This document shows positions 38,719 to 47,447 of a stretch of DNA of 64,000 bases, piece after piece. The notes beneath the pieces were generated by a model. It was not told the DNA's origin. It did not search any database and was given only the letters and a program-made list of their open reading frames with translations. Both the position numbers and the translations under genes were made by a program. The stretch spans positions 62,001 through 126,000 of the forward strand of contig CAIUHP010000113.1 of assembly GCA_903899015.1 (NCBI GenBank), read 5' to 3'. The DNA comes from an uncultured Armatimonadota bacterium (GTDB lineage: Bacteria; Armatimonadota; Fimbriimonadia; Fimbriimonadales; Fimbriimonadaceae). Position 1 is the stretch's first letter, and every line of letters begins with the position of its first letter.

Positions 38719-39648
38719 TTGAACCTGACCTATACGATTGGCACGCTCGCAAAGCTAACCGGCTTGTCCCCCCATACGATCCGAGCATGGGAGCGGCGAT
38801 ACAACGCACTCAGCCCCGATAGGTCTATCACGAACCGTCGTCTCTATCAGACGGAAGATCTCGAAAGGCTTACCGCGTTGCAAAGGGTTGTGGAAGCTGG
38901 GCACAGCATCGGTCAAGTTGCAAACCTTTCTACCGAGCGTCTGAGGTCCCTAGATGCTCAACGAAGCCCAGTCGCAACCCCAGTGAGACAGGACGAAGTA
39001 ATCGTTGGAGAACGCAATCCATTTCTTGAAGCTGCACAGAATGCCGTCTTAAGACTTGACCCGGAAGGATTGGAGGATTCCCTGATTCGTGGACATGCCT
39101 CACTGGGAATTTTTGGACTTCTTGAAGGCGTGGTCGTTCCTCTCATTTCCGACATTGAGACTCGATGGGTAAATGGCACTCTGAGCATTAGTCACGAGCA
39201 CATGGCATCAGCAGTTTTACGTTCCTTTCTCGATCAAGTCCGAAAATCCATGCCTGGGTCGCAGACCGCACCGCGACTCATTGTCACTACTCCGCAAAAC
39301 CAGATTCACGAAATTGGAGCGCTCATGGTCGCAATCGTTGCCGCAACTCAGGGCTGGCGGGTGACCTACTTAGGACCCAATTTACCGTCCGACGAAATCG
39401 CCCATGCCGCCAATCAATTATCTGCTCGAGCGGTTGCCCTGAGCCTCGTCTTCCCAACCGACGACCCACTCCTGCCTGCCGAGCTGAAGCGACTTCGACA
39501 AAACCTGCGCTCAGATGTCCAACTCATTGTCGGCGGAAGGGCCACGCATTTTTACATGAATGCGTTGAAAGAGAATCACGCGATCGTACTGTCGGATCTA
39601 ACATCCGCGAAAGACGTCTTTCACGACGGTCAAATCGAACCATCGTAG
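38719..39648 (+). CDS. MerR-family regulator with B12-binding domain, CarH/LitR-like photoreceptor type
   Basis: The TTG at 38719 gives MNLTYTIGTLAKLTG, a normal MerR N-terminus, and lies 10 bases after the -10 box; upstream TTG 38668 and ATG 38677 are before or inside the promoter. The protein has 309 residues: a MerR HTH (HTIRAWERRYNAL), a four-helix cap with the Wx9EH signature (Trp150, Glu160-His161), and a cobalamin domain with the cobalt-ligand loop QIHEIG (His197) and YLGPNLP. CarH proteins bind adenosylcobalamin, repress as tetramers in the dark and release DNA in light. Here the residue after Trp150 is Val, where Thermus CarH has the His that ligates cobalt after photolysis, so the light response may differ. 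It probably controls itself and the fasciclin gene. Confidence 0.85.
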   Translation: MNLTYTIGTLAKLTGLSPHTIRAWERRYNALSPDRSITNRRLYQTEDLERLTALQRVVEAGHSIGQVANLSTERLRSLDAQRSPVATPVRQDEVIVGERNPFLEAAQNAVLRLDPEGLEDSLIRGHASLGIFGLLEGVVVPLISDIETRWVNGTLSISHEHMASAVLRSFLDQVRKSMPGSQTAPRLIVTTPQNQIHEIGALMVAIVAATQGWRVTYLGPNLPSDEIAHAANQLSARAVALSLVFPTDDPLLPAELKRLRQNLRSDVQLIVGGRATHFYMNALKENHAIVLSDLTSAKDVFHDGQIEPS

Positions 39649-40172
39649 ACGCAAAATCGTTTTAACTTTCTGCGCGGTGATCCTCCCGAGATGACGATCC
39701 GGTCACAGAGCATTTGAATCCAACTAAATGCCTGCAACCTCCGTGGTACCAAATCCGAAAGAATACAGAGCCAATCCCACTAATTGGCTCTTGATGCTAT
39801 TTGAGATGAAACGGCGCACGAAGTCAGCCAGATTCGAGTCTAGAACTTGAACCGACTGAATCTCTCAGTAACGACTCATCTTTCGAAGGCAAATTAGGCG
39901 CTGATCCTGGAACCGATGATTACCGAAACAAGGATAAATTCTTGGTTAACATGTAATAGGACCATCGTTAATCATAGACACTTAAATAAACCAAGCACAA
40001 ATACTGTGAACTCTGAGTTTTCTTGCCTTAAAATTCATTTTAGCGGCTCAATTCCGCTTGATTTATCGGTAAAACCGATGCTTCGATTAAGTCCTTTGTT
40101 ATTTTCGAGCCAGCTTTGCGCACGCAACAAAGACTGAGAGAATCTTTGACCTACAAGCAGCAAGTTCCAAGA
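39649..40172. other. intergenic region with one hairpin
   Basis: No gene is seen. AGAGCCAAT (39767-39775) pairs perfectly with ATTGGCTCT (39783-39791), loop 7 bases, without a T-tract; it may end the CarH-like transcript. The right part (about 39930-40090) is AT-rich and probably holds the promoter of the next regulator. Confidence 0.4.
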
Positions 40173-41225
40173 ATGAAAACGAAACATGCTGAAGTAGTCG
40201 CCGATCTTCAAGAACGACTTCGCAAAGGTTTCTACCGAGTTGGGCAACAACTGCCTAGCGAACCACTTCTAGCGCAAGAATATGGTGTAGCTTACATGAC
40301 GGTTCGAAGAGCGATCACCACTTTGGTGGAGCAAGGGGTCCTCTATCGTGTTCGGGGACGAGGAACCTATGTAGCGGAACCTTCGCCACAGAGCCATTTG
40401 CCTTCTATTGGTCTCCTTTTGCTCAGGAATTGGCACAGCATTGACCCGTTCTATTTCCCTCCGTTGGTGAGTGGATTTGTTGAGTTTGCTCAGACGGAGG
40501 GCTTTCAGGTCCACCTTGCCGATCGAAGTGAACCTCTCCTTGAGTTGTTGAAATTCAATGAATTACACATTCGAGCGGTAGCTTGCATCATTCTTGAACA
40601 CGACGACTTAACGGATGCAGATGACTTGCTAGACAGAGGAGTTGCCGTCGTGGCCATCAACAATTATGGTGGACTCCGCCGAGTCACTTCCGTTAGCCCC
40701 AACAACAGGAGAGGGGCTTATGACGCGACAAAAGTTCTTTTAGATCTTGGTCATCGCGAGTTTGCCTTTTTGGCCGGTCCTAAGCACAATGTCGATGCCA
40801 TCGAGCGAAGAAAGGGATACGAAGCGGCCCTTAAAGAAGCGGGCAAGTCTGTGCGCAGTAGCATCGTCGTTGAAACCGGATTCAAGGAAGAGACGGGTTA
40901 TGAGCAAGGTAGGGAGCTGATTCGAACTGGAAAACTTCCCACTGCCGTCGTCTCGGCGAGCGACCTTCCTGCCATCGGCTTCATGAAAGCATTGCGTGAA
41001 GAGAAAATTCTCGTGCCCCAAGATGTGAGTGTTTTTGGCTTTGGAGACTTTAGGTTATCCGGTTACACCAACCCAGCCCTCACAACCGTCAAGTTAGCAC
41101 TCGACGAAATAGGTCGCCGAGCGGCGGACGCCCTTATCACTCAACACCGTGGGGGCAGGATTGAAACAGTTAGAATCGACTGCCCTATCGTCTGGAGAGA
41201 ATCGGTGGCGGCGGCATGCCGTTGA
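40173..41225 (+). CDS. GntR-type HTH regulator with LacI-like sugar-binding domain
   Basis: The ATG 40173 gives MKTKHAEVVADLQERL; an upstream TTG 40116 is unlikely. The protein has about 350 residues. The N-terminal winged helix (QQLPSEPLLAQEYGVAYMTV, RRAITTLVEQGVLYRVRGRG) is GntR-type. The rest is a periplasmic-binding-like effector domain (IGLLLLRNWHSIDP, DLGHREFAFLAG, VFGFGDFRLSGYTNPALTTV), as in AraR. Such hybrids sense sugars and repress catabolic genes. Target genes are not obvious; the sugar ABC operon 2 kb away is a candidate. Confidence 0.85.
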   Translation: MKTKHAEVVADLQERLRKGFYRVGQQLPSEPLLAQEYGVAYMTVRRAITTLVEQGVLYRVRGRGTYVAEPSPQSHLPSIGLLLLRNWHSIDPFYFPPLVSGFVEFAQTEGFQVHLADRSEPLLELLKFNELHIRAVACIILEHDDLTDADDLLDRGVAVVAINNYGGLRRVTSVSPNNRRGAYDATKVLLDLGHREFAFLAGPKHNVDAIERRKGYEAALKEAGKSVRSSIVVETGFKEETGYEQGRELIRTGKLPTAVVSASDLPAIGFMKALREEKILVPQDVSVFGFGDFRLSGYTNPALTTVKLALDEIGRRAADALITQHRGGRIETVRIDCPIVWRESVAAACR

Positions 41226-41231
41226 CGCCTG

Positions 41232-41263
41232 AGTAAGTGGAGGATATGAACTCTCCACTTACT
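41232..41263. terminator. terminator hairpin at convergent gene ends
   Basis: AGTAAGTGGAG (41232-41242) pairs with CTCCACTTACT (41253-41263). The stem includes the stop codon of the minus-strand flavodoxin-fold gene. There is no T-tract. Confidence 0.5.
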
Positions 41264-41876
41264 GCATTGGCACAGTGAGCTCTGCTTCACACTTATCCGT
41301 GTACACGCTTAGCCACTTAGCACCGTACTTCCCTTCATTCGTCGGCCACTGCTTCCAATTTTTTCCACCTCGAATGGCTTCTAGCAAGTTACAGCACACC
41401 ACTTCAGTGTCCTCCGAAGTCCAAAGCTCGTTTCGAAGGTGATCGGACGCTACCGGTAGCGCGGTATCGGCGACGTACGTATAGTTGAACCCTGCGAAGG
41501 GCGGAATAAGAGCGCCGTAAACGTTCATCACGCCAAGCAAGCGAGAAAGAACGCCTTTCGCACCAACCGCATGAGCGGTCACGATCGCTCCTGCTGGCTT
41601 ACCTACCCAAATGGACTGCCCTTCGGTATGTGCAGTCATCTCTAAGAACCGCTGAAGTGGTGAGCCCCACGAATCCCAATACGTTCCAGTCCCAAAAAGA
41701 AATCCATCCGCCTCCGAAACGGCTTCGAGAATACGGTCCATCGAAGGTTCGCGGACAAGTTCGAGATAAGTAACGTCCACTTCTTGCCGCAACCGCTCCT
41801 CAGCGATCGCAAGCAGTTCAGCGGTGTTACCTTGAGAGCCCCCCAGGGAGCCGTTTACAATCAATACGTTTGGCAT
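41259..41876 (-). CDS. NAD(P)H-dependent flavin reductase / flavodoxin-fold protein
   Basis: This 205-residue protein has the flavodoxin-like FMN phosphate loop NGSLGGSQGNTAELL and the GTGTYWDSWGSPLQRFLEMT segment common to NADPH-dependent FMN reductases and WrbA-like quinone reductases. It starts two bases after the tyrosine phenol-lyase stop, so the two are one operon. A role in handling quinones or phenols formed from tyrosine is plausible but unproven. Confidence 0.8.
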   Translation of the reverse strand: MPNVLIVNGSLGGSQGNTAELLAIAEERLRQEVDVTYLELVREPSMDRILEAVSEADGFLFGTGTYWDSWGSPLQRFLEMTAHTEGQSIWVGKPAGAIVTAHAVGAKGVLSRLLGVMNVYGALIPPFAGFNYTYVADTALPVASDHLRNELWTSEDTEVVCCNLLEAIRGGKNWKQWPTNEGKYGAKWLSVYTDKCEAELTVPMQ

Positions 41877-41878
41877 GT

Positions 41879-43282
41879 TTAATTAAGTGATTCAAATCGT
41901 GCCTGGAAGAACCGAAGCGAACCTGGCTCATAAACCATCTTCAATCCGCGAATGGACTCGGCTCGTTGGCAAACTCTTGCGCACGCCTCGGAAACATAAT
42001 CGAGGTGCGATTGCGTGTAAACCCGACGTGGAATGGTCAACCGAACTAACTCTAGGTCCGGTTTGTATTCGTTTCCATCGTGATCTCGCCCCGCAGAAAC
42101 GATCCCACGTTCCATCGAGCGTACGCCAGACTCAAGATAAAGTTCGGCCGCAATCCGCTGTGCGGGATACTGCTCTTGAGGCATATGTGGCAGAATGTCT
42201 CGAACATTGAGGTAGATCGCGTGGCCGCCAAAAGGTTTAACGACGGGCACACCAAAGCGTTCAAGCCGCTTGCCTAAATATCCAACTTGCTCTACTCGGG
42301 CTCGAATATATTCGAAGTCCTGAGATTCCACGATTCCAACCGCCATCGCACCCATATCTCGTCCTGCCATGCCGCCGTACGTATGCAGGCCTTCAAAGGC
42401 AACCACGAGTTCACGGGCCATTTGAGCGAGATGATCGTCCCGCAGAGCTAAGAACCCGCCAATGTTGACCAGGCAGTCCTTCTTCCCCGAAATCGTACAG
42501 CCATCGGTATAGCTACAAAGTTCAGCGAGAATCGCAGAAATGGAAGTTGCTTCGTATCCCGCCTCCTTTGTGTTGATGAAGTAACAATTCTCCACCGCAC
42601 GCGTTGCGTCGAGCATCACCTTGATACCAAGCTTCGAACAATATGCTTTGAGTTCCCGAGCGTTTGCCATCGATATCGGCTGCCCGCCACACATATTGAC
42701 GTTGGTTTCAAGACTTACATAGGCGATTCCCTGGGGCCCAACCCTCTGAACGATCCGATCAAGTTTTGCGAGGTCAACATTGCCTTTGAATTCAAATTCG
42801 CTATGTGGATCAAATGCTTCATCCACAATCACGTCTTCAAATTCGCCTCCCGCATGCTCCTGATGAAATTTCGTCGTGGTGAAATACATGTTGCCAGGAA
42901 CGATCTGTCCCTTCTTAATCATGATTTGAGACTGGATATGTTCGGCCCCTCGCCCCTGATGGGTGGGAATGAGGTGTTCGTAACCGTAGACTTTCTGCAC
43001 GACTTCTTCGAGTCGTTCGAAATCCTTACTTCCCGCATAAGCCTCATCGCCGGTCATGATCGCAGCCCACTGTACGTCGGACATCGCATTCGTCCCCGAG
43101 TCGGTTAATAGGTCGATATACACTCGGCGTGAAGGCAGAAGAAACGTATTCCAACCCGCAATCTCGAGAGCCGACCTTCGCTCTTCGGCAGAAGCAAGAT
43201 GAATATGCTCAATCGTCTTGATCTTCCAAGGCTCACACCAAGACGTCGGGATGTTGTCCGCTATTCTCATAGGTCCAAACAT
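41879..43282 (-). CDS. tpl: tyrosine phenol-lyase
   Basis: This 467-residue PLP enzyme splits L-tyrosine to phenol, pyruvate and ammonia. It aligns by eye over its full length with Citrobacter freundii Tpl at a constant offset of 11. PLP lysine is Lys268 in TISGKKDC; phosphate and pyridine contacts are in THQGRGAE and MLDATRAVEN. Residues that separate Tpl from tryptophanase are kept: Thr135 (YFTTTKF), Arg392 (GVRSMERGI) and Phe459 (LRFFQARF). An alternative start is ATG 43270. It leads a two-gene operon with a flavin reductase. No tyrosine transporter is adjacent. Confidence 0.88.
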   Translation of the reverse strand: MFGPMRIADNIPTSWCEPWKIKTIEHIHLASAEERRSALEIAGWNTFLLPSRRVYIDLLTDSGTNAMSDVQWAAIMTGDEAYAGSKDFERLEEVVQKVYGYEHLIPTHQGRGAEHIQSQIMIKKGQIVPGNMYFTTTKFHQEHAGGEFEDVIVDEAFDPHSEFEFKGNVDLAKLDRIVQRVGPQGIAYVSLETNVNMCGGQPISMANARELKAYCSKLGIKVMLDATRAVENCYFINTKEAGYEATSISAILAELCSYTDGCTISGKKDCLVNIGGFLALRDDHLAQMARELVVAFEGLHTYGGMAGRDMGAMAVGIVESQDFEYIRARVEQVGYLGKRLERFGVPVVKPFGGHAIYLNVRDILPHMPQEQYPAQRIAAELYLESGVRSMERGIVSAGRDHDGNEYKPDLELVRLTIPRRVYTQSHLDYVSEACARVCQRAESIRGLKMVYEPGSLRFFQARFESLN

Positions 43283-43446
43283 ATAGTCGGATTGCGTCGA
43301 AGGATGTTCCGGAGTTTGAAGCCTCGTTCACCCGATGCATGGTGACTCACTTCCAGATCTCCATTTCTGGCGAACATCGCCAAATCACATTCCTAAGCTA
43401 ATACGTCTGAATATCACCGGGTCACTCAGCCATCCGATCTTCTCCC

Positions 43447-44751
43447 ATGCCGACTTTTTTACGCCGACGACATTTGCTGGTTGGGCTATGTGCATTAGGA
43501 GTTGGCTTGACAAGTGGCTGCCAACAAAGCGGCTCCGGCCCAGTAGAAATTACTTATTGGACCGGATGGTCGGGACATGAGTTTGGGATCCAGCAACGAC
43601 TTGTCGACCAGTTCAACTCAGCCCACCCGAATATTCACGTGCGTCTGGTAAGTCAGTTTGGAAACTCGGGCTACCAAAAGGTGCGCATTGCCTTCGCGGG
43701 TGACGCAACTCCTGATCTTATGTCGACCGTCTGGTCCGACGAACTGGCTGACTACGCCAAACGAGGTGTCCTCACTCCCCTTGACGACTACTTGAAAAAC
43801 TCTCATCGCGATTTCGACCGCGAATACGTTCCTGCTTTACGCAACTCACTTCGCGTTGATGGCAAGGTATTCGGAATGGCGGTGACGACCGACACCGGAT
43901 TCATCGTTTTCAATAAGAAGATCTTCCGAGAAGTTGGGCTGGATCCAAACCATCCGCCATCGACTCCGAACGAGTTAATGCTTGCATCGAAAGCCTGTAC
44001 CATTCGGCGGGCTGATGGCGGGTTCGAACGGTTGGGATATCGGCCAGCCGATCTTCGAGTCTGGGCCCATGTTTTTGGCGGAGATTGGTACGACTCTCGG
44101 ACACATAGAATTACTGCCAATAACCCAAAGAACTTAGAAGCCTTACGATGGATGGCCTCCTTCAATGCCTTCATCGACCCAAACCGCGCTCAGGCCTTTC
44201 AGTCAACCTTTGGAAGCGAGAAAACGCCAAACGGCCCCTTCTTCGTTGGGAAGATCGCAATGTGGCAAACCGGCGAATGGGCGAGTGAATACTTGCGACG
44301 ATACGGACCAAACGTTGAGTACGGCTACTTCCCTTTTCCAGCCCCGGTAGGTGGACGCCCAAACACCACCTATCAAAACGGGAGCGTCTTTGTCATTCCG
44401 AAAGCGTGCAAGCACAAGCAAGAGGCATGGGAGTTCTTAAATTGGCTTACTCAAGAGGGACCCGTTCGCGAGTTCAGCGGAACAATTGGTAATGTCCCTC
44501 CCATTCAATCAGCGGGTGAGGCCCCAAGGTTTAAGAACGATCCTCTCTTTCGATTTGCCGTCTCGCTGTCTCGGGGTCCTAATGGCTTTGGTCCTCCCGA
44601 TATTCCGATTTGGCCAACCTATTCTGCTGAGATTGGTCGGGCGGAAGAAAAAGTCATTATGGGGGGCGAAGATGCGAAAACGGTTCTCGACGACCTTCAG
44701 CGCCGCATGGAAAAGGAACTCGCGGAGACCCTAGAGGACCTGAAGCGATGA
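43447..44751 (+). CDS. sugar ABC transporter substrate-binding lipoprotein
   Basis: This 434-residue family 1 (MalE/UgpB-like) extracellular binding protein has a lipoprotein signal with positive MPTFLRRRHLL and the lipobox LTSGC. The mature fold shows ITYWTGWSGHEFGIQQRLVD, the MAVTTDTGFIVFNKKIF hinge segment and AWEFLNWLTQEGPVREFSG. It binds a mono- or oligosaccharide for the two permeases that follow with 4-base overlaps. Confidence 0.92.
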   Translation: MPTFLRRRHLLVGLCALGVGLTSGCQQSGSGPVEITYWTGWSGHEFGIQQRLVDQFNSAHPNIHVRLVSQFGNSGYQKVRIAFAGDATPDLMSTVWSDELADYAKRGVLTPLDDYLKNSHRDFDREYVPALRNSLRVDGKVFGMAVTTDTGFIVFNKKIFREVGLDPNHPPSTPNELMLASKACTIRRADGGFERLGYRPADLRVWAHVFGGDWYDSRTHRITANNPKNLEALRWMASFNAFIDPNRAQAFQSTFGSEKTPNGPFFVGKIAMWQTGEWASEYLRRYGPNVEYGYFPFPAPVGGRPNTTYQNGSVFVIPKACKHKQEAWEFLNWLTQEGPVREFSGTIGNVPPIQSAGEAPRFKNDPLFRFAVSLSRGPNGFGPPDIPIWPTYSAEIGRAEEKVIMGGEDAKTVLDDLQRRMEKELAETLEDLKR

Positions 44752-45659
44752 AATTATCGTTGCCTAAGTCCGTAGGTGAAAAACGAAACTTCCGAAACGG
44801 CATACTGTTCGCTACGCCGTGGCTGATCGGCATAACCGTCTTTGGGATTTATCCCATCCTTTCCTCGCTTTACTACAGCTTGTGCAGTTACGATGGAATC
44901 CGAAGCCCGAGATTCGTAGGATTACACAACTATCACAAGCTGTTTTTTGAAGACGAACTCTTTTTCAAATCGCTCTTAAACACTTTTTATATGGTCGCGG
45001 TGGGCGTACCGCTGAGCCTCATTTCTGGACTGAGCATTGCTCTTCTCCTCAATCAGAAAGTGAAAGGAATAGCGATATATCGCACCATTTACTATCTACC
45101 GAGCGTGGTGCCGGTGATCGCGAGCACGATTTTGTGGTTGTGGCTCCTTAACCCAGACATTGGACTGATCAATATTGGCCTTTCGCACCTTGGGATCAAA
45201 AACCCGCCTGCCTGGTTAGGCGATCCGTTTTGGTCCAAACCGGCACTTATCATCATGAGCCTTTGGGGAGTCGGCGGAGGCATGGTGATATATCTGGCAG
45301 CCCTTCAGAATGTCTCCGAAACACTGTACGAAGCTGCTTCACTAGATGGGGCCGCCATCATTGCGAAGTTCCGGCATGTGACTTTGCCCATGATCACACC
45401 GGTTATCTTGTTCAATCTCATAACGTCGCTCATCGGTAGTTTTCAATACTTCACGGAAGCCTATGTGATGACAAGTGGGGGCCCGCAAGATTCCACGACC
45501 TTCTATGCTCTGCACCTTTTCAACGCGGCGTTTCAAGACTTTCACATGGGAGTTGCATCCGCGATGGCATGGGTTCTCTTCGTGATCACGCTCGGCTGCG
45601 CACTCGTGGTCTTTAAGAGTTCGCTGAAATGGGTCTATTACGACGGTGAGATCAAATGA
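44748..45659 (+). CDS. sugar ABC transporter permease (MalF/UgpA-like)
   Basis: This 303-residue inner-membrane protein has six helices. The ATPase-coupling EAA loop reads EAASLDGAAIIAKFRHVTLP. The start ATG overlaps the upstream stop (ATGA), and the stop overlaps the next gene the same way. Confidence 0.93.
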   Translation: MKLSLPKSVGEKRNFRNGILFATPWLIGITVFGIYPILSSLYYSLCSYDGIRSPRFVGLHNYHKLFFEDELFFKSLLNTFYMVAVGVPLSLISGLSIALLLNQKVKGIAIYRTIYYLPSVVPVIASTILWLWLLNPDIGLINIGLSHLGIKNPPAWLGDPFWSKPALIIMSLWGVGGGMVIYLAALQNVSETLYEAASLDGAAIIAKFRHVTLPMITPVILFNLITSLIGSFQYFTEAYVMTSGGPQDSTTFYALHLFNAAFQDFHMGVASAMAWVLFVITLGCALVVFKSSLKWVYYDGEIK

Positions 45660-46486
45660 AATCTCCTAAGCTTGGACGCACCGTGTTCACCCATGTAATC
45701 CTGATTACGATCGGGTTGGTTTTTCTCTTTCCGTTCTACTGGCTCGTAAGCACCGCACTCAAGCCCGACGAACAGATTTTCCAGATGCCGCCTGCATGGG
45801 TCCCTCATCCCCTCATGTGGGAAAACTTCCCGAAAGCGCTCACCGAAATTCCGTTCTTTCAATACACGTTTAACACGCTGAAGATCTGTGCGTGCAATGT
45901 TTGTGGCACCGTATTGGCGTGTTCACTGGTTGCTTACAGCCTCGCTAAGATCAAGTGGATCGGAAGGGATTGGGTTTTCTATTCGCTCATCGCGACCATG
46001 ATTCTCCCGGGCCAAGTCACGATGATCCCGACTTTCATGATCTTTAAGTGGCTGGGTTGGATTGGCACCGTGTTACCGCTGACAGTGCCTCCTTTCCTGG
46101 GTGGCGCATTCAGCATTTTCTTGCTGCGGCAGTTCTTCATGACGATTCCTAACGAGTTGTCAGACGCTGCGCGCATTGACGGCTGCAATGAATTTGGTAT
46201 TTATTGGCGGATCATCATGCCGCTCGCAAAAACTGGCCTCGTAACGGTCGGACTCTTTGCGTTTATTGGATCATGGAACGATTTTATGGGTCCACTGCTC
46301 TATCTAAACGACGAGCGAAGCTACACCCTTTCCATCGGACTTCAAAAATTCGTCAGTCAACACGGCGCCGAATGGGGCAAGTTAATGGCGGCATCGACTC
46401 TCATGGCTTTGCCCATCGTGATTATTTTCTTCTTCGCCCAACGAGTTTTTGTTAAAGGCGTGATCCTCACTGGAAGCAAGGAATAA
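45656..46486 (+). CDS. sugar ABC transporter permease (MalG/UgpE-like)
   Basis: This 276-residue protein has six helices and the EAA loop DAARIDGCNEFGIYWRIIMP. The C-terminal QRVFVKGVILTGSKE is typical of the MalG class. No ATPase gene follows; like many CUT1 importers it may use a shared MsmK/MsmX-type ATPase encoded elsewhere. Confidence 0.93.
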   Translation: MKSPKLGRTVFTHVILITIGLVFLFPFYWLVSTALKPDEQIFQMPPAWVPHPLMWENFPKALTEIPFFQYTFNTLKICACNVCGTVLACSLVAYSLAKIKWIGRDWVFYSLIATMILPGQVTMIPTFMIFKWLGWIGTVLPLTVPPFLGGAFSIFLLRQFFMTIPNELSDAARIDGCNEFGIYWRIIMPLAKTGLVTVGLFAFIGSWNDFMGPLLYLNDERSYTLSIGLQKFVSQHGAEWGKLMAASTLMALPIVIIFFFAQRVFVKGVILTGSKE

Positions 46487-46493
46487 TAGTTCT

Positions 46494-47027
46494 GTGGATA
46501 TTGAGCGCCTGATTAACCGGCACAAAGATGCGGTTTATCGCCAGATGATTCGAACATGTGGCAATCGGGACGATGCGGAAGATGCACTTGCAGATGCGCT
46601 GATGGCGGCCTTCAGAGCTTCCGACAAGCTTCGGGATCCCGCAAATTTCCAAGCATGGCTCGCTCGAATCGGGACCCGCTCATGTGCCCGTATGCGGATT
46701 CGCGAACGGCTCCTGAAATTCACATCCATCGCGGACTTAGAGGCTAAGGGAATCGAAATGCCCTCTTCTAGTCCCAGCCCCGACATGCAAGCCGAACTCG
46801 CAAATCTCAAATCGTGCGTAACAGGAGCAGTTGAATCTCTGCCAGACGTTTATCGCGAAGTCTATTTACGTCGCGAAATAGTCGGCGACAGGGCCGAGGA
46901 AGTAGCGAGCGATCTTGGATTAACCATCGCTGCCCTCAAGTCTCGGCTCCATCGAGCTCGACAGCTGATGAGAGAATCTCTGGATTCAGGCCTAGGATGC
47001 AAGAGCCTGGCTGACTCCATCGATTGA
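46494..47027 (+). CDS. ECF-type RNA polymerase sigma factor
   Basis: The GTG start lies 7 bases after the permease stop, so it probably shares the ABC transporter transcript. The protein has 177 residues: region 2 (INRHKDAVYRQMIRTCGN, DALADALMAAFRASDKL, NFQAWLARIGTRSCARM) and region 4 (VESLPDVYREVYLRREIVGD, LTIAALKSRLHRARQLMRE). No anti-sigma gene is present. The last 36 bases overlap the convergent OsmC gene. Confidence 0.85.
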   Translation: MDIERLINRHKDAVYRQMIRTCGNRDDAEDALADALMAAFRASDKLRDPANFQAWLARIGTRSCARMRIRERLLKFTSIADLEAKGIEMPSSSPSPDMQAELANLKSCVTGAVESLPDVYREVYLRREIVGDRAEEVASDLGLTIAALKSRLHRARQLMRESLDSGLGCKSLADSID

Positions 47028-47447
47028 GCCCTGACCAACAATTTCGAAAACCGAACTTACAGTTGGCCCTGCCCTTAGTGTCGCAATCGCAGTGCAGTAT
47101 TTTTCATCGCTCAGCTTTACCGCCTGCTCGACCGCGACCGGGTCTAAGTTCTCTCCTTCGATGATATGATGAAACACGATATCGACGTAGGGCTTTGGAT
47201 AGGTTTCGCTCTTTCGTTGCTGGCCCTCAACCTCAATTCGGTAAGACGTGACCTTTTGACGTTTCTTTTCCAAAATCTGCATGACATCGATACCAGAACA
47301 AGCTGCTCCCGCTGCAAGAAAGGCTTCCATCGGTGTCGGTCCCAGGTCCTGACCACCCACTTCAGGATAGGCATCCATCATGAATTTATTCCCTGTTGGA
47401 GGCGTAGCTTCGAAGGCTCTCTTGCCTTTCCATTCAACTTGAATCAC
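46992..47447 (-). CDS. OsmC family peroxide-handling protein
   Basis: This 151-residue protein has the two redox Cys of OsmC/Ohr-like proteins in AAGAACSGIDVMQILEKKR and DEKYCTAIATLR. These thiol peroxidases reduce organic hydroperoxides. GTG start with AAGGAG at 7 bases; it overlaps the thioredoxin stop (GTGA). The coupling suggests that this thioredoxin recycles OsmC. Confidence 0.88.
   Translation of the reverse strand: MIQVEWKGKRAFEATPPTGNKFMMDAYPEVGGQDLGPTPMEAFLAAGAACSGIDVMQILEKKRQKVTSYRIEVEGQQRKSETYPKPYVDIVFHHIIEGENLDPVAVEQAVKLSDEKYCTAIATLRAGPTVSSVFEIVGQGSIDGVSQALAS

Noticed and set aside
39800-39880. tRNA-like T-arm (GATTCGAGTC)
   Set aside because: No acceptor stem, D-arm or anticodon stem could be folded around it on either strand.
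41879-43282. Tryptophanase
   Set aside because: The GVRSMERGI segment and the Thr/Phe substrate residues match tyrosine phenol-lyase and not the GIRGVEIG type of tryptophanase.
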